Of a stretch of 64,000 nucleotides of DNA, positions 26,099 through 34,866 are shown piece by piece. This stretch comes from Aquipseudomonas alcaligenes. GTDB lineage: Bacteria; Pseudomonadota; Gammaproteobacteria; Pseudomonadales; Pseudomonadaceae. Under the pieces are notes generated by a model. It made no database searches. It saw only the letters and a program-made list of their open reading frames with translations, and had not been told where the DNA came from. The stretch spans positions 124,001 to 188,000 of the forward strand of contig NZ_FTNW01000007.1 in NCBI RefSeq assembly GCF_900156545.1. Direction: 5' to 3'. The first letter of the stretch is position 1. Every line of letters starts with the position of its first letter. The translations under genes and the position numbers were made by a program.

Positions 26099-27133
26099 TC
26101 ATTCGCTGAGTGGCAGGCGCTGGCCGGCCATCAGCAAGGCCAGGCGCGCCAGGCTGCTCCAGGCATCACCGGCGGCCTGGCCCTTGACCTGCGCGTCGAT
26201 GCGCTGGGCATCGATCAGCAGCTGGTTCCAGCGCAACGCCGTATGGCGTTGCAGGGCGCGGCTGTAGAGCGGGCGACGCTTGTCCCAGACCGGCGGGCGG
26301 GCGCTGGCGAAGGCTTTTTCCAGCGGTACGCCCTGGCTGAACTGCAGGGCCAGGCCAGCCAGCTGGCGCAGTTCGCGTGCCAGCATGACGACGATGAACA
26401 GCGGTTCCACGCCTTCACCGCGCAGGCCTTCGAGCATGCGCAGGGCGTGCGCGGCTTCGCCGTTGAGGATCGCATCGACCAGGCCGAACACGTCATAGCG
26501 GGCGCTGTCGGCCACGGCCGCCTGCACCGTGCTGGCGTCGATCTGGTTGCCCTCGGCCAGCAGCTTGAGCTTCTCGATTTCCTGGGCGGCGGCCAGCAGG
26601 TTGCCTTCGACCCGCGCGGCGATCAGCTCCACCGCTTCCTGGCTGGCAGCCAGGCCGGCCTGCGACAGGCGCTGGCGAATCCAGTTGGGCAGCTGGGCGA
26701 CCTCGATCGGCCAGATCTGCAGGAACTGGCTGTGCGGGCCGTCGATCAGGGCCTTGGCCCACTTGGTCTTCTGCGTGCTGCCGTCGAGCTTGGGCAGGCT
26801 GATCAGCAACACCGTGTCTTGCGGCGGCCGCTCCAGGTATTCGAGGATGGCCGCGGTGCCCTTGTCACCGGGCTTGCCATTGGCGATGCGCAGCTCGATC
26901 AGGCGTTTCTCGGCGAACAGCGACAGGCTGGCGCCGGCTTCGTAGAGCAGGCCCCAGTCGAAGCTGGCTTCGGCATGGAACACGGTGCGCTCGCTGAAAC
27001 CCTGCTGGCGGGTGGCGGCGCGGATGGCGTCCTCGGCTTCCTGGCACAGCAGCGGCTCGTCGCCACTGACCACGTAGACCGGGGCGAGACCGCCTTGCAG
27101 ATGCTTGCCGAGTTGGGCGGGGTTCAGTTTCAT
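26099..27133 (-). CDS. holA: DNA polymerase III delta subunit
   Basis: Clamp-loader wrench of 344 residues that opens the beta sliding clamp during replication. The N terminus M-K-L-N-P-A-Q-L-G-K-H-L and the P-V-Y-V-V-S-G-D-E-P-L-L segment near residue 16 are typical of HolA. An AAA-like core and a C-terminal helical collar (about 210-335) follow. It is the last gene of the leuS-lptE-holA unit, a conserved arrangement. No nucleotide-binding P-loop is expected and none is seen. Confidence 0.94.
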   Translation of the reverse strand: MKLNPAQLGKHLQGGLAPVYVVSGDEPLLCQEAEDAIRAATRQQGFSERTVFHAEASFDWGLLYEAGASLSLFAEKRLIELRIANGKPGDKGTAAILEYLERPPQDTVLLISLPKLDGSTQKTKWAKALIDGPHSQFLQIWPIEVAQLPNWIRQRLSQAGLAASQEAVELIAARVEGNLLAAAQEIEKLKLLAEGNQIDASTVQAAVADSARYDVFGLVDAILNGEAAHALRMLEGLRGEGVEPLFIVVMLARELRQLAGLALQFSQGVPLEKAFASARPPVWDKRRPLYSRALQRHTALRWNQLLIDAQRIDAQVKGQAAGDAWSSLARLALLMAGQRLPLSE

Positions 27134-27176
27134 CGCGGCTTCTTGCGAAAAGGGCCGGTTGCCCGGCCCTCTCGTA

Positions 27177-27788
27177 TTACTGCTTGATCGGCAGCTGGAT
27201 CGGCGACTGCAGCGGCGCCGACTCCTGCTCGGCGCGGCGCGCCGCGGCGGCGGCTTCCGCTTCGGCGGCGGCGCGGGCCTCGGCTTCCTGCTGCAGCTGT
27301 TCCAGCTGGGCCGGGGTCAGCAGTTGCAGGCGCAGGGACAGCTGCTGGATCAGCTCGCGGCGCATTTCCTGGCGCAGCTGGCCGGATTCCTGGCTGGAGC
27401 CGATCAGGTTGTTCTCGTCGTGCACGTAGATGCTCTGCACTTCCAGCTTGTCCTGCAGCAACAGCAGGTTCTTCTCGCCGCGGATCTCGTAGTCCAGGCG
27501 GGTGGTCAGTTCGAGCTCGGCACTGCGCGCGCTGCCGCTGCGGCTGGCGGTGCGCTGGGTTTCCTGCTCGTTGGTCAGGAACAGGCGGTAGGGCGCGCCG
27601 TTGTGGACTTTCACGCCGCTGTTCTCGAGCAGCTGGCGCAGCTGCTTGGCGGTATCGCTGTAGGCGTTGCGCGCCTGCAGGTCGATTTCCTTGACGGCGA
27701 ACTCGGCGCTGCCAGTGCCACGCAGCTGGAAGCCGCAGGCGCTGAGCAGAACGGCCAGACCTATTACCACCAGATTCCGTTTCATCAT
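27177..27788 (-). CDS. lptE: LPS-assembly lipoprotein LptE
   Basis: Outer-membrane lipoprotein of 203 residues that plugs LptD in lipopolysaccharide export. The lipobox L-L-S-A-C-G-F-Q-L-R-G is diagnostic for LptE (formerly RlpB), with Cys18 as the lipidated residue. The last 50 residues are an unusual Gln/Glu/Ala-rich, probably coiled-coil tail (Q-L-E-Q-L-Q-Q-E-A-E-A-R-A-A-A-E), longer than in E. coli. Two ATG codons in tandem (27788, 27785) are both possible starts. It lies between leuS and holA. Confidence 0.95.
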   Translation of the reverse strand: MMKRNLVVIGLAVLLSACGFQLRGTGSAEFAVKEIDLQARNAYSDTAKQLRQLLENSGVKVHNGAPYRLFLTNEQETQRTASRSGSARSAELELTTRLDYEIRGEKNLLLLQDKLEVQSIYVHDENNLIGSSQESGQLRQEMRRELIQQLSLRLQLLTPAQLEQLQQEAEARAAAEAEAAAAARRAEQESAPLQSPIQLPIKQ

Positions 27789-27813
27789 TCTCTTCTATCC
27801 CCTTGGAGAGCCC

Positions 27814-27837
27814 CGGCGCCATGCGGGCATGGCGCCG
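27814..27837 (-). terminator. Hairpin between leuS and lptE
   Basis: Inverted repeat with arms 27814-27823 and 27828-27837, just past the leuS stop. No T tract follows, so it is more likely an mRNA processing or stability structure than a full terminator. Confidence 0.35.
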
Positions 27838-27852
27838 AGCTTAAAGCAGTTT

Positions 27853-30465
27853 TCAGTTGGCAACGATGTTGACCAGCTTGCCCGGCACGACGATGACCTT
27901 GCGGATGGTCACGCCTTCGGTGAAGCGCTGCACGTTCTCGTTGGCGCGGGCAGCGGCTTCGACTTCTTCGCGCGAGGCCGAGGCCGGCACTTCGATCTGG
28001 CCGCGCAGCTTGCCGTTGACCTGGATGACCAGGGTCAGGCTGTCCTGCACCAGGGCCGACTCGTCCACCAGCGGCCACTGTGCGTCGATGATCGCGCCGG
28101 TCTTGCCCAGGCGCTGCCACAGCTCGTGGCAGATGTGCGGGGTGATCGGCGCCAGCAGCAGGGCCACGGTCTCCAGGCCTTCCTGCAGCAGGGCGCGGTC
28201 CTGTTCGGTAGCAGTCGCCGCCTTTTCCAGCACGTTCATCAGGGTCATCACCTGGGCGATGGCGGTATTGAACTTGTGGTGCTGGCCCACGTCGTTGCTG
28301 GCCTGGCGGATGGCCAGGTGGATGGCGCGGCGTACGGCCTTCTGCTCGTCAGTCAGGCTGGCGATATCCAGTGTACCCGGCAGGCCGGCGCTGACGTGGC
28401 TGTGGGCCAGGCGCCAGACGCGACGGAGGAAGCGGTTGGCGCCTTCGATGCCGGCGTCCGACCACTCGCAGCTCATGTCGGGTGGCGAGGCGAACATCAT
28501 GAACAGGCGGCAGGTGTCGGCGCCGTAGGCGTCGATCATGGCCTGCGGGTCGACGCCGTTGTTCTTCGACTTGGACATCTTCTCGGTGCCGCCGATTTCC
28601 ACCGGCAGGCCGTCGCTCTTCAGCTTGGCGCCGATGACCTTGGCCTTGGCGTCACGCTCGACTTCCACGTCGGCCGGGTTGAACCAGTCCTTGCCGCCGT
28701 TTTCCAGGGTGCGGTAGTAGGTCTCGGCGACCACCATGCCTTGGGTCAGCAGGTTCTTGAACGGCTCGTTGGAGGTGACCAGGCCTTCGTCGCGCATCAG
28801 CTTGTGGAAGAAGCGCGCGTATAGCAGGTGCAGGATGGCGTGTTCGATGCCGCCGATGTACTGGTCCACCGGCAGCCAGTGGTTGGCGGCCTGCGGGTCG
28901 ACCATGCCGCCGGTGTAGTTCGGCGAGGCGTAGCGCGCGTAGTACCAGGACGACTCGACGAAAGTGTCCATGGTGTCGGTTTCACGTTTGGCCGCTGCGC
29001 CGCATTTCGGGCAGCTGCACTCGTAGAACTCGGGCATCTTGGCCAGCGGCGAACCGGCGCCGTCCGGCACCACGTCTTCGGGCAGGACTACCGGCAGCTG
29101 GTCTTCCGGTACCGGCACGTCGCCGCAGCTCGGGCAGTGGATGATCGGGATCGGGCAGCCCCAGTAGCGCTGGCGGCTGATGCCCCAGTCGCGCAGGCGG
29201 AACTGGGTCTTGCGTGCGCCATGGGCGCTGGTTTCCAGATCGGCAACGATGGCGTCGAAGGCGGCGCCGAAGTCCAGGCCGTCGTACTTGCCGGAGTTGA
29301 TGGTGGTCAGGCCGGCCTTGTCGCCGTACCAGTCCTGCCAGGTGCTGGCGTCATAGTCCTTGTCCGCCGCGACATACACCTGCTTGATCGGCAGGCCGTA
29401 CTTGTTGGCGAACTCGAAGTCACGCTCGTCGTGCGCCGGCACGGCCATTACCGCGCCTTCGCCGTAGCCCCACAGCACGTAGTTGGCGACGAACACCGGC
29501 AGCTTGTCGCCGGTCAGCGGATGGATGACGAACTGGCCGGTGGCCAGGCCCTTCTTCTCCATGGTGGCCATGTCGGCCTCGGCCACGGAGCCGGACTTGC
29601 ACTCGGCGATAAAGGCGGCAATTGCCGGGTTGGATTCGGCGGCGCGCTGGGCCAGCGGGTGCTCGGCGGCCACGGCCACGTAGGTGGCGCCCATCAGGGT
29701 GTCGGGGCGGGTCGAGTAGACCTTGAGCTGGCCATCGATGCCGATGCTGGCGACATCGTAGTCGAACACGATGTCGGCACCGAAGCTCTTGCCGATCCAG
29801 TTGCGCTGCATGGTCTTGACCTGCTCGGGCCAGCCTTCCAGCTCGTCCAGGCTGCTCAGCAGCTCTTCGGCGTAAGCGGTGATCTTGAAATAGTACATCG
29901 GGATTTCGCGCTTCTCGATCAGCGCGCCCGAACGCCAGCCGCGGCCGTCGATGACCTGCTCGTTGGCCAGCACGGTCTGGTCGACCGGGTCCCAGTTCAC
30001 GGTGCCGTTCTTGCGGTAGATCACGCCTTTCTCGAACAGGCGGGTGAACAGCCACTGCTCCCAGCGGTAGTAGTCCGGCTTGCAGGTGGTGACTTCGCGG
30101 GTCCAGTCGATGGCCAGGCCCAGCGATTTCAGCTGGGACTTCATGTAGGCGATGTTCTCGTAGGTCCACTTGGCCGGCGCGACCTTGTTCTTCATCGCGG
30201 CGTTCTCGGCCGGCATGCCGAAGGCGTCCCAGCCCATGGGCTGCAGTACGTTCTTGCCCTGCATGCGTTGGTAGCGGGCGATCACGTCACCGATGGTGTA
30301 GTTGCGCACGTGGCCCATGTGCAGCTTGCCGCTCGGGTAGGGGAACATCGACAGGCAATAGAAGGTGTCCTTGCCGGGTTGTTCGGTCACGACAAAGGAC
30401 TTTTCCGCATCCCATTGGGCTTGGGCGGCGGCTTCGATTTCACGGGGCGAGTACTGTTCGTGCAT
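27853..30465 (-). CDS. leuS: Leucyl-tRNA synthetase
   Basis: Class I aminoacyl-tRNA synthetase of 870 residues that charges tRNA-Leu. The ATP-binding motifs are H-M-G-H at 49-52 and K-M-S-K-S at 629-633. The large CP1 editing domain between them (about 225-420) removes mischarged amino acids; T-R-P-D-T-L-M-G-A near residue 247 is its threonine-rich site. A cysteine cluster (C-P-S-C-G and C-P-K-C-G near 455-500) fits the zinc module. Length is standard. First gene of the leuS-lptE-holA unit. I see no T-box or other riboswitch before it. Confidence 0.98.
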   Translation of the reverse strand: MHEQYSPREIEAAAQAQWDAEKSFVVTEQPGKDTFYCLSMFPYPSGKLHMGHVRNYTIGDVIARYQRMQGKNVLQPMGWDAFGMPAENAAMKNKVAPAKWTYENIAYMKSQLKSLGLAIDWTREVTTCKPDYYRWEQWLFTRLFEKGVIYRKNGTVNWDPVDQTVLANEQVIDGRGWRSGALIEKREIPMYYFKITAYAEELLSSLDELEGWPEQVKTMQRNWIGKSFGADIVFDYDVASIGIDGQLKVYSTRPDTLMGATYVAVAAEHPLAQRAAESNPAIAAFIAECKSGSVAEADMATMEKKGLATGQFVIHPLTGDKLPVFVANYVLWGYGEGAVMAVPAHDERDFEFANKYGLPIKQVYVAADKDYDASTWQDWYGDKAGLTTINSGKYDGLDFGAAFDAIVADLETSAHGARKTQFRLRDWGISRQRYWGCPIPIIHCPSCGDVPVPEDQLPVVLPEDVVPDGAGSPLAKMPEFYECSCPKCGAAAKRETDTMDTFVESSWYYARYASPNYTGGMVDPQAANHWLPVDQYIGGIEHAILHLLYARFFHKLMRDEGLVTSNEPFKNLLTQGMVVAETYYRTLENGGKDWFNPADVEVERDAKAKVIGAKLKSDGLPVEIGGTEKMSKSKNNGVDPQAMIDAYGADTCRLFMMFASPPDMSCEWSDAGIEGANRFLRRVWRLAHSHVSAGLPGTLDIASLTDEQKAVRRAIHLAIRQASNDVGQHHKFNTAIAQVMTLMNVLEKAATATEQDRALLQEGLETVALLLAPITPHICHELWQRLGKTGAIIDAQWPLVDESALVQDSLTLVIQVNGKLRGQIEVPASASREEVEAAARANENVQRFTEGVTIRKVIVVPGKLVNIVAN

Positions 30466-30645
30466 GGGCTTCTGGCGCTGGAAAGAGGGCTTTCGAGAAA
30501 CGCCGTAGCATACATGACCCCCCCTGATTCAGGGAAACCCTGATTGTGCCCCGGCCGCCGTTTGTCGCGGCGTCCGGCCTCGCTCGGGGCGGGCGCTAAG
30601 CTTGCCAGAGGGAGGCGCGCGGTAGGCGCCCGGTCGAGGTGAGGG

Positions 30646-31092
30646 ATGGCAGAGTCGCGGCGTGCGGAGGTGGGCGGAGGGCTCTACGAGCGGCTGCTGC
30701 AGCGCCTGGCCCTGGCCCTGCAGGAAGCGGACACTGCGACCCGCCTGCATCAGGCTCCGCCGGACGAACTGGAACTGAGTGGCCTGACGCCCGCCGAGTT
30801 GGAGCTGATCCGCGCCTACCTGGATCGTGACCTTCACTGGTTGCGCGGCTGGCATGCCGCCGCCGAGGAACTGGCGCTGATCGAGCAGTTGCCCGCCGCC
30901 GCCAAGCCCGTCACCAAGCTGCCGGTGCGGGCGGCTAGCAAGTCGGTGCCGCGTGGCAAGCCGATGATCAAGAAGCGCCAGCAGCTCTGCTGCGCGCTCT
31001 GTGGCACGGTGGCCCAGGTGCAGCGTGGCGAAGGCGTGCTGCCGTGCAGCGCCTGTGGCTCCAAGCTGTTTCGTGCCGGTCAGCCACGTTAG
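30646..31092 (+). CDS. Zinc-ribbon protein of the YbeL/DUF1451 type
   Basis: Protein of 148 residues. An N-terminal helical region (L-Y-E-R-L-L-Q-R-L-A-L-A-L and L-T-P-A-E-L-E-L-I-R-A-Y-L-x-R-D) is followed by a C-terminal zinc ribbon with two cysteine pairs (C-A-L-C-G near residue 115 and C-S-A-C-G near 135). This matches the YbeL family of small zinc-ribbon proteins found near leuS in gammaproteobacteria. No function is established. It diverges from leuS by 180 bases. Confidence 0.8.
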   Translation: MAESRRAEVGGGLYERLLQRLALALQEADTATRLHQAPPDELELSGLTPAELELIRAYLDRDLHWLRGWHAAAEELALIEQLPAAAKPVTKLPVRAASKSVPRGKPMIKKRQQLCCALCGTVAQVQRGEGVLPCSACGSKLFRAGQPR

Positions 31093-31120
31093 CGCTCGAC
31101 TCCCCAGGGCTTAGCTCATA

Positions 31121-31139
31121 ACCTCCGGCCACTGGAGGT
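31121..31139 (+). promoter_or_regulatory. Hairpin covering the ribosome binding site of the YdcF gene
   Basis: The sequence ACCTCC (31121-31126) is the exact complement of the GGAGGT Shine-Dalgarno (31134-31139), with a 7-base loop. If formed, the hairpin would hide the site and lower translation. It is short, so the effect may be modest. Confidence 0.4.
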
Positions 31140-31143
31140 GCCC

Positions 31144-31911
31144 ATGGAACTGCGCTTTATCCTCAAACAACTGATCCTGCCGCCCGGTGGCCTGATGCTG
31201 CTGATCCTGCTGGCCTGGCTGCTGTGGGCCTGGGCGGGGCGGCCGCGGCTGGCGGCGGCGTGCCTGGTGGCTGGTCTGGGAGGGCTGTGGCTGCTCAGCC
31301 TGCCGGCCGTGGTGGAGTGGGCCGCTCGGCTGATCGAGCGCGAGCCGGCTTTGGTCGAGGCGCAGTGGCCCGGCTTGGCGCAACGCTCTCAGGTCATCGT
31401 GGTGCTTGGCTCCGGGCGCGAGGAGGCCGATCCGGCCTGGGGCAGCGACCAACCCAGCGCCACCGCCATCGAACGCCTGCGTTATGCCGCGCGCCTGCAC
31501 CGGGCCTCGCACCTGCCGCTGCTGATCAGCGGCGGGCTGCACTACGGTCAGCCACCCAGCGAGGCGGCGATGATGGCTGATGTGCTGCAGCGCGACTTCG
31601 GCGTGGCAACCCGCTGGCGCGAGGAGCGCAGCCGCACCACCTGGGAGAACGCGCTGTTCACTGCGGAGCTGCTCAAGGCGCAGGGTTTGAATCGTGTGGT
31701 GCTGGTGACCCAGGCCGCGCACATGCCGCGGGCTCGCTGGTGCTTCGAGCGTGCCGGGCTTGAGGTTGTGGCGGCGCCGCTAGGCTTTCTCGGTGTGCCC
31801 AACGAGCGCCCGCTGGGCGGCTGGCTGCCAGAGGGCAAGGCGCTGTGGCAAAGCACGCGCCTGCTCAATGAGGCGATCGGGCTGGCGGTCTATCCGCTGC
31901 TCTATCGCTGA
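31144..31911 (+). CDS. YdcF/ElyC-family (DUF218) membrane-anchored protein
   Basis: Protein of 255 residues with two N-terminal membrane helices (about 8-55) and a periplasmic DUF218 domain. Marks are V-I-V-V-L-G-S-G near residue 84, L-L-I-S-G-G near 129, S-R-T-T-W-E-N-A near 163 and V-T-Q-A-A-H-M-P-R-A near 191. The same layout is seen in E. coli ElyC, which affects peptidoglycan assembly at low temperature and undecaprenyl-phosphate metabolism. Start: ATG 31144 with GGAGGT 4 bases upstream. It converges on lnt. Confidence 0.85.
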   Translation: MELRFILKQLILPPGGLMLLILLAWLLWAWAGRPRLAAACLVAGLGGLWLLSLPAVVEWAARLIEREPALVEAQWPGLAQRSQVIVVLGSGREEADPAWGSDQPSATAIERLRYAARLHRASHLPLLISGGLHYGQPPSEAAMMADVLQRDFGVATRWREERSRTTWENALFTAELLKAQGLNRVVLVTQAAHMPRARWCFERAGLEVVAAPLGFLGVPNERPLGGWLPEGKALWQSTRLLNEAIGLAVYPLLYR

Positions 31912-31923
31912 GAAGGTCCGCGT

Positions 31924-33462
31924 TCAGGCTGCCTGCGGGCTGAGGCCGCGAGCCGCGCGGCGGCGGGCGAAGAAGGCCCAGCCCAGCAGCAGGCTGCACA
32001 GCACGACCAGCGGCCAGGCGCGCCATTGCAGGTAGGGCGTCAGACCCTGCATCGGCTGCACTTCGCCATAGAGAATGGCCTGCTGGAACTGCGGGATCTG
32101 CGCGCTGATGCGGCCTTGCGGGTCGATCAGTGCGGTGACGCCGTTGTTGGTGGCGCGGATCATCCAGCGGCCTGCTTCGAGGGCGCGCATCTGTGCCATC
32201 TGCAGATGTTGCAGCGGGCCGATCGAGGTGCCGAACCAGGTGTCATTGCTCACCGTCAGTAGCAGGTCGCTGCGCGCGGCCAGGCCGGCGGCGAATTCCG
32301 GGTAAACGACCTCATAGCAGATAAAGGGCGCGATCTTCAGTCCCTTGGCCTGCAGCGGGGCCTGGTCCGCGGGGCCGCGGGCGAAGTCGGACATGGGCAG
32401 GTCGAAGAAGGCGATCAGGCCGCGCAGCACTTCCTGCAGCGGCACGTATTCGCCGAACGGCACCAGTTTCTGCTTCAGGTAGGTGCCTTCGCCCCAGCCG
32501 GTGACGGTGATCGCGTTGTAGTAGCGCTTCTCGCCGCGCTCGTTGGCCTGGCGCAGCGGCACGCCGGTGATCAGCGCGGCGTCACGCTCGGCGGCGACGC
32601 GGCCCATCACGGTGAGATAACCCTCGGCGTATTCCTTGAGCACCGGCACGGCGGTTTCCGGCCAGACGATCAGGTCGGCGGGACGACTGCTCAGGGTCAT
32701 GTCGCGGTACAGGTTCAGCTGAGCCTCGAGCTGGGCCGGGTCCCACTTCATGTTCTGTTCGACGTTGCCCTGCACGGCGGCGACCTTGAGGGGGTCACCC
32801 TTGCTGGCGGTCCAGGCGTGGCCCTGCAGTGCCAGGCCAACGCCCCAGGGCGCCAGCAGCAGGAGCAGGGCGGCAGCCAGGCGTGGTTTGTCGCCGAGCA
32901 GGCGGGGGAGGTTGACCAGCAGCGCGGCCGACAGCGCCAGGCTGAGGGAAATCAGCCACATGCCGCCGACCGGCGCCAGCCCGGCCAGCGGTCCGTACAG
33001 CTGGCTGTAGCCGGCATAGAGCCAGGGGAAGCCGGTAAGGAACCAGCCGCGGAATGCTTCCTGGGCCAGCCACAGGGCGGCGAAGGCCAGGGCGTCGCTG
33101 ACTGGCGCATCGTTGCGGCGCAGCCAGCGCGCCCACAGCCAGGCCGGTAGGGCGAAGAACAGGGCGACCCCGGCACAGAAACCGACGGTGAGGAAGGCGG
33201 CCAGGGCCGGCGAGGCGGCGCCGTAGTCGTGGATGCTGACGTAGATCCAGCTGGTGCCGGCCAGGAACAGGCCGAGGCCGTAGCACCAGCCGCGCAGCAG
33301 CGCCTGGCGCGGGTTCAGCTCACGCAGGCCAAGGTAGAAAAGGGCGATGGCCAGCAGGGCCAGCGGCCAGATGTCGAAGGGAGCCAGGGCCAGGGTGGTG
33401 GTGGCGCCGCCGGCGAGAGCCAGCAGGTTGCCCGGCCAGCCGGGTTGGGTGATCCAGCGCAT
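31924..33462 (-). CDS. lnt: Apolipoprotein N-acyltransferase
   Basis: Inner-membrane enzyme of 512 residues that adds the third acyl chain to lipoproteins, the last step of their maturation. About seven or eight membrane helices precede a periplasmic nitrilase domain carrying the catalytic triad Glu269 (W-P-E-T), Lys332 (L-K-Q-K-L-V-P-F-G-E) and Cys382 (I-C-Y-E). The many lipoproteins in this window (RlpA, LptE, MORN protein, transglycosylase) would be substrates. Downstream member of the ybeZ-ybeY-corC-lnt block. Confidence 0.96.
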   Translation of the reverse strand: MRWITQPGWPGNLLALAGGATTTLALAPFDIWPLALLAIALFYLGLRELNPRQALLRGWCYGLGLFLAGTSWIYVSIHDYGAASPALAAFLTVGFCAGVALFFALPAWLWARWLRRNDAPVSDALAFAALWLAQEAFRGWFLTGFPWLYAGYSQLYGPLAGLAPVGGMWLISLSLALSAALLVNLPRLLGDKPRLAAALLLLLAPWGVGLALQGHAWTASKGDPLKVAAVQGNVEQNMKWDPAQLEAQLNLYRDMTLSSRPADLIVWPETAVPVLKEYAEGYLTVMGRVAAERDAALITGVPLRQANERGEKRYYNAITVTGWGEGTYLKQKLVPFGEYVPLQEVLRGLIAFFDLPMSDFARGPADQAPLQAKGLKIAPFICYEVVYPEFAAGLAARSDLLLTVSNDTWFGTSIGPLQHLQMAQMRALEAGRWMIRATNNGVTALIDPQGRISAQIPQFQQAILYGEVQPMQGLTPYLQWRAWPLVVLCSLLLGWAFFARRRAARGLSPQAA

Positions 33463-33522
33463 CGTGCGTCCTTGATCGGGAATCAGGCGGGCAAGGGTAC
33501 TGGAAGCTGGGGTGGCTAGAAA

Positions 33523-33547
33523 CTCCCTCTCCCGGAGGGAGAGGGAG
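33523..33547 (-). repeat. Perfect hairpin between corC and lnt
   Basis: Eleven-bp arms (33523-33533, 33537-33547) with a 3-base loop, of the CCCTCTCCC...GGGAGAGGG kind, related in sequence to the hairpin at 53104-53126. Without a T tract it is more likely a dispersed palindromic repeat than a terminator. Confidence 0.5.
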
Positions 33548-33554
33548 GCTGGGC

Positions 33555-34391
33555 TTAACGCTCCAGCGGAGTCAGGCGCAGCAGGTGCACCCGGCGGCTA
33601 TCGGCGTTGAGTACGCGGAAGCGGTACTCGCCGATCTCGGTCACTTCGTTGCGCTTGGGCAGGTGGCCGAAGGCATTCATCACCAGGCCGCCGACGGTGT
33701 CGAACTCGCTGTCGGGGAACTCGGTGTCGAAGGCTTCGTTGAAGTTCTCGATCGGGGTCAGCGCCTTGATCAGGAAATCACCGGACGGCAGCGGCTTGAT
33801 GTAGCTGTCTTCCTCGACATCGTGCTCGTCCTCGATGTCGCCGACGATCTGCTCGAGCACGTCCTCGATGGTCACCAGGCCGGCCACGCCGCCGTACTCG
33901 TCGATCACCACGGCCATGTGGTTGTGGTTGGCGCGGAACTCGCGCAGCAGCACGTTGAGGCGCTTGGACTCCGGCACGAAGGTGGCCGGGCGCAGCAGCT
34001 GCTTGATATCGAACGGCTTGTCGCCGCCGAGGATCAGCGGCAGCAGGTCCTTGGCCAGGAGGATGCCGATCACTTCGTCGAGGCTGTCGCCGATCACCGG
34101 GTAGCGCGAGTGGGCGGAGTCGATGATTGCCGGGAGGAACTCCTGCGGCGAGTGGCTGGCCTTGATGCTGACCATCTGCGAGCGCGGCACCATGATGTCG
34201 CGCACCTGCAGGTCGGCGACCTGGATGGCGCCCTCGACGATGGCCAGCGCCTCGCTGTCGAGCAGCTTGTTCTGGTGGGCTTCGCGCAGGACTTCCAGCA
34301 GCTCCTGGCGGTTTCTCGGCTCATGAGCAAAAGCCTGGGTCAGCTTGTTGAACCAGGACTTCTGCTCGTTGCTCGATCGGTCTTCGCTCAT
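33555..34391 (-). CDS. corC: CorC/HlyC-family protein (YbeX)
   Basis: Protein of 278 residues with two CBS domains (about 65-185; V-R-D-I-M-V-P-R-S-Q near residue 59 begins the first) and a C-terminal CorC_HlyC domain (about 195-275). It is the soluble YbeX type without membrane helices. Proposed roles are magnesium/cobalt efflux support and, in recent E. coli work, ribosome maturation together with YbeY and YbeZ. Position next to ybeY supports the latter. The CBS pair probably binds adenine nucleotides. Confidence 0.92.
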   Translation of the reverse strand: MSEDRSSNEQKSWFNKLTQAFAHEPRNRQELLEVLREAHQNKLLDSEALAIVEGAIQVADLQVRDIMVPRSQMVSIKASHSPQEFLPAIIDSAHSRYPVIGDSLDEVIGILLAKDLLPLILGGDKPFDIKQLLRPATFVPESKRLNVLLREFRANHNHMAVVIDEYGGVAGLVTIEDVLEQIVGDIEDEHDVEEDSYIKPLPSGDFLIKALTPIENFNEAFDTEFPDSEFDTVGGLVMNAFGHLPKRNEVTEIGEYRFRVLNADSRRVHLLRLTPLER

Positions 34392-34410
34392 GGTGAGTCT
34401 CGGTATCTTC

Positions 34411-34866
34411 CTATTCTTCGGCGTACGGGTCGGGGTGACCCAGCTCGGCCAGCAATTCTCGTTCCAGCGCTTCCATCTCCTCGGCTTCCTCGTCTTCGAG
34501 GTGGTCGTAGCCCAGCAGATGCAGGCAGCCGTGGATGACCAGGTGGGCCCAGTGGGCCTCCAGGGTCTTGCCCTGTTCGCGGGCCTCGCGCTCGACCACC
34601 GGCACGCAGATCACCAGGTCGCCGAGCAGCGGGATGTCGAGGATGCCTTCGGGCACCTCGGCGGGGAAGGACAGCACGTTGGTGGCGTAGTCCTTGTGCC
34701 GCCAGGTGTGGTTCAACTCGCGGCCTTCGGCTTCGTCGACCAGGCGGATGGTCAGCTCAGAGTCGGCCGAGCGCTGGCGCAGCGCCAGTTCGCACCAGCG
34801 GCGCAGCTGCGCCTCGCTGGGCAGTTCGGTGGCTGCGGAGGCGTTCTGCAGGTCCAGTTCAAGCAT
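34411..34866 (-). CDS. ybeY: Endoribonuclease/rRNA maturation factor YbeY
   Basis: Zinc-dependent RNase of 151 residues needed for 16S rRNA 3' end maturation and ribosome quality control. The metal site is H-G-C-L-H-L-L-G-Y-D-H with His112, His116 and His122, and N-V-L-S-F-P near residue 63 is a second family mark. It overlaps the end of the ybeZ gene by 8 bases and precedes corC by 19 bases, the standard order. Confidence 0.96.
   Translation of the reverse strand: MLELDLQNASAATELPSEAQLRRWCELALRQRSADSELTIRLVDEAEGRELNHTWRHKDYATNVLSFPAEVPEGILDIPLLGDLVICVPVVEREAREQGKTLEAHWAHLVIHGCLHLLGYDHLEDEEAEEMEALERELLAELGHPDPYAEE

Noticed and set aside
28828..30543. A 571-codon forward open frame
   Set aside because: Antisense of leuS. 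The reverse frame holds all LeuRS motifs; this one has none.
30466..30645. T-box or leucine leader peptide before leuS
   Set aside because: No T-box sequence, no run of Leu codons followed by an attenuator. Only short imperfect repeats are seen.
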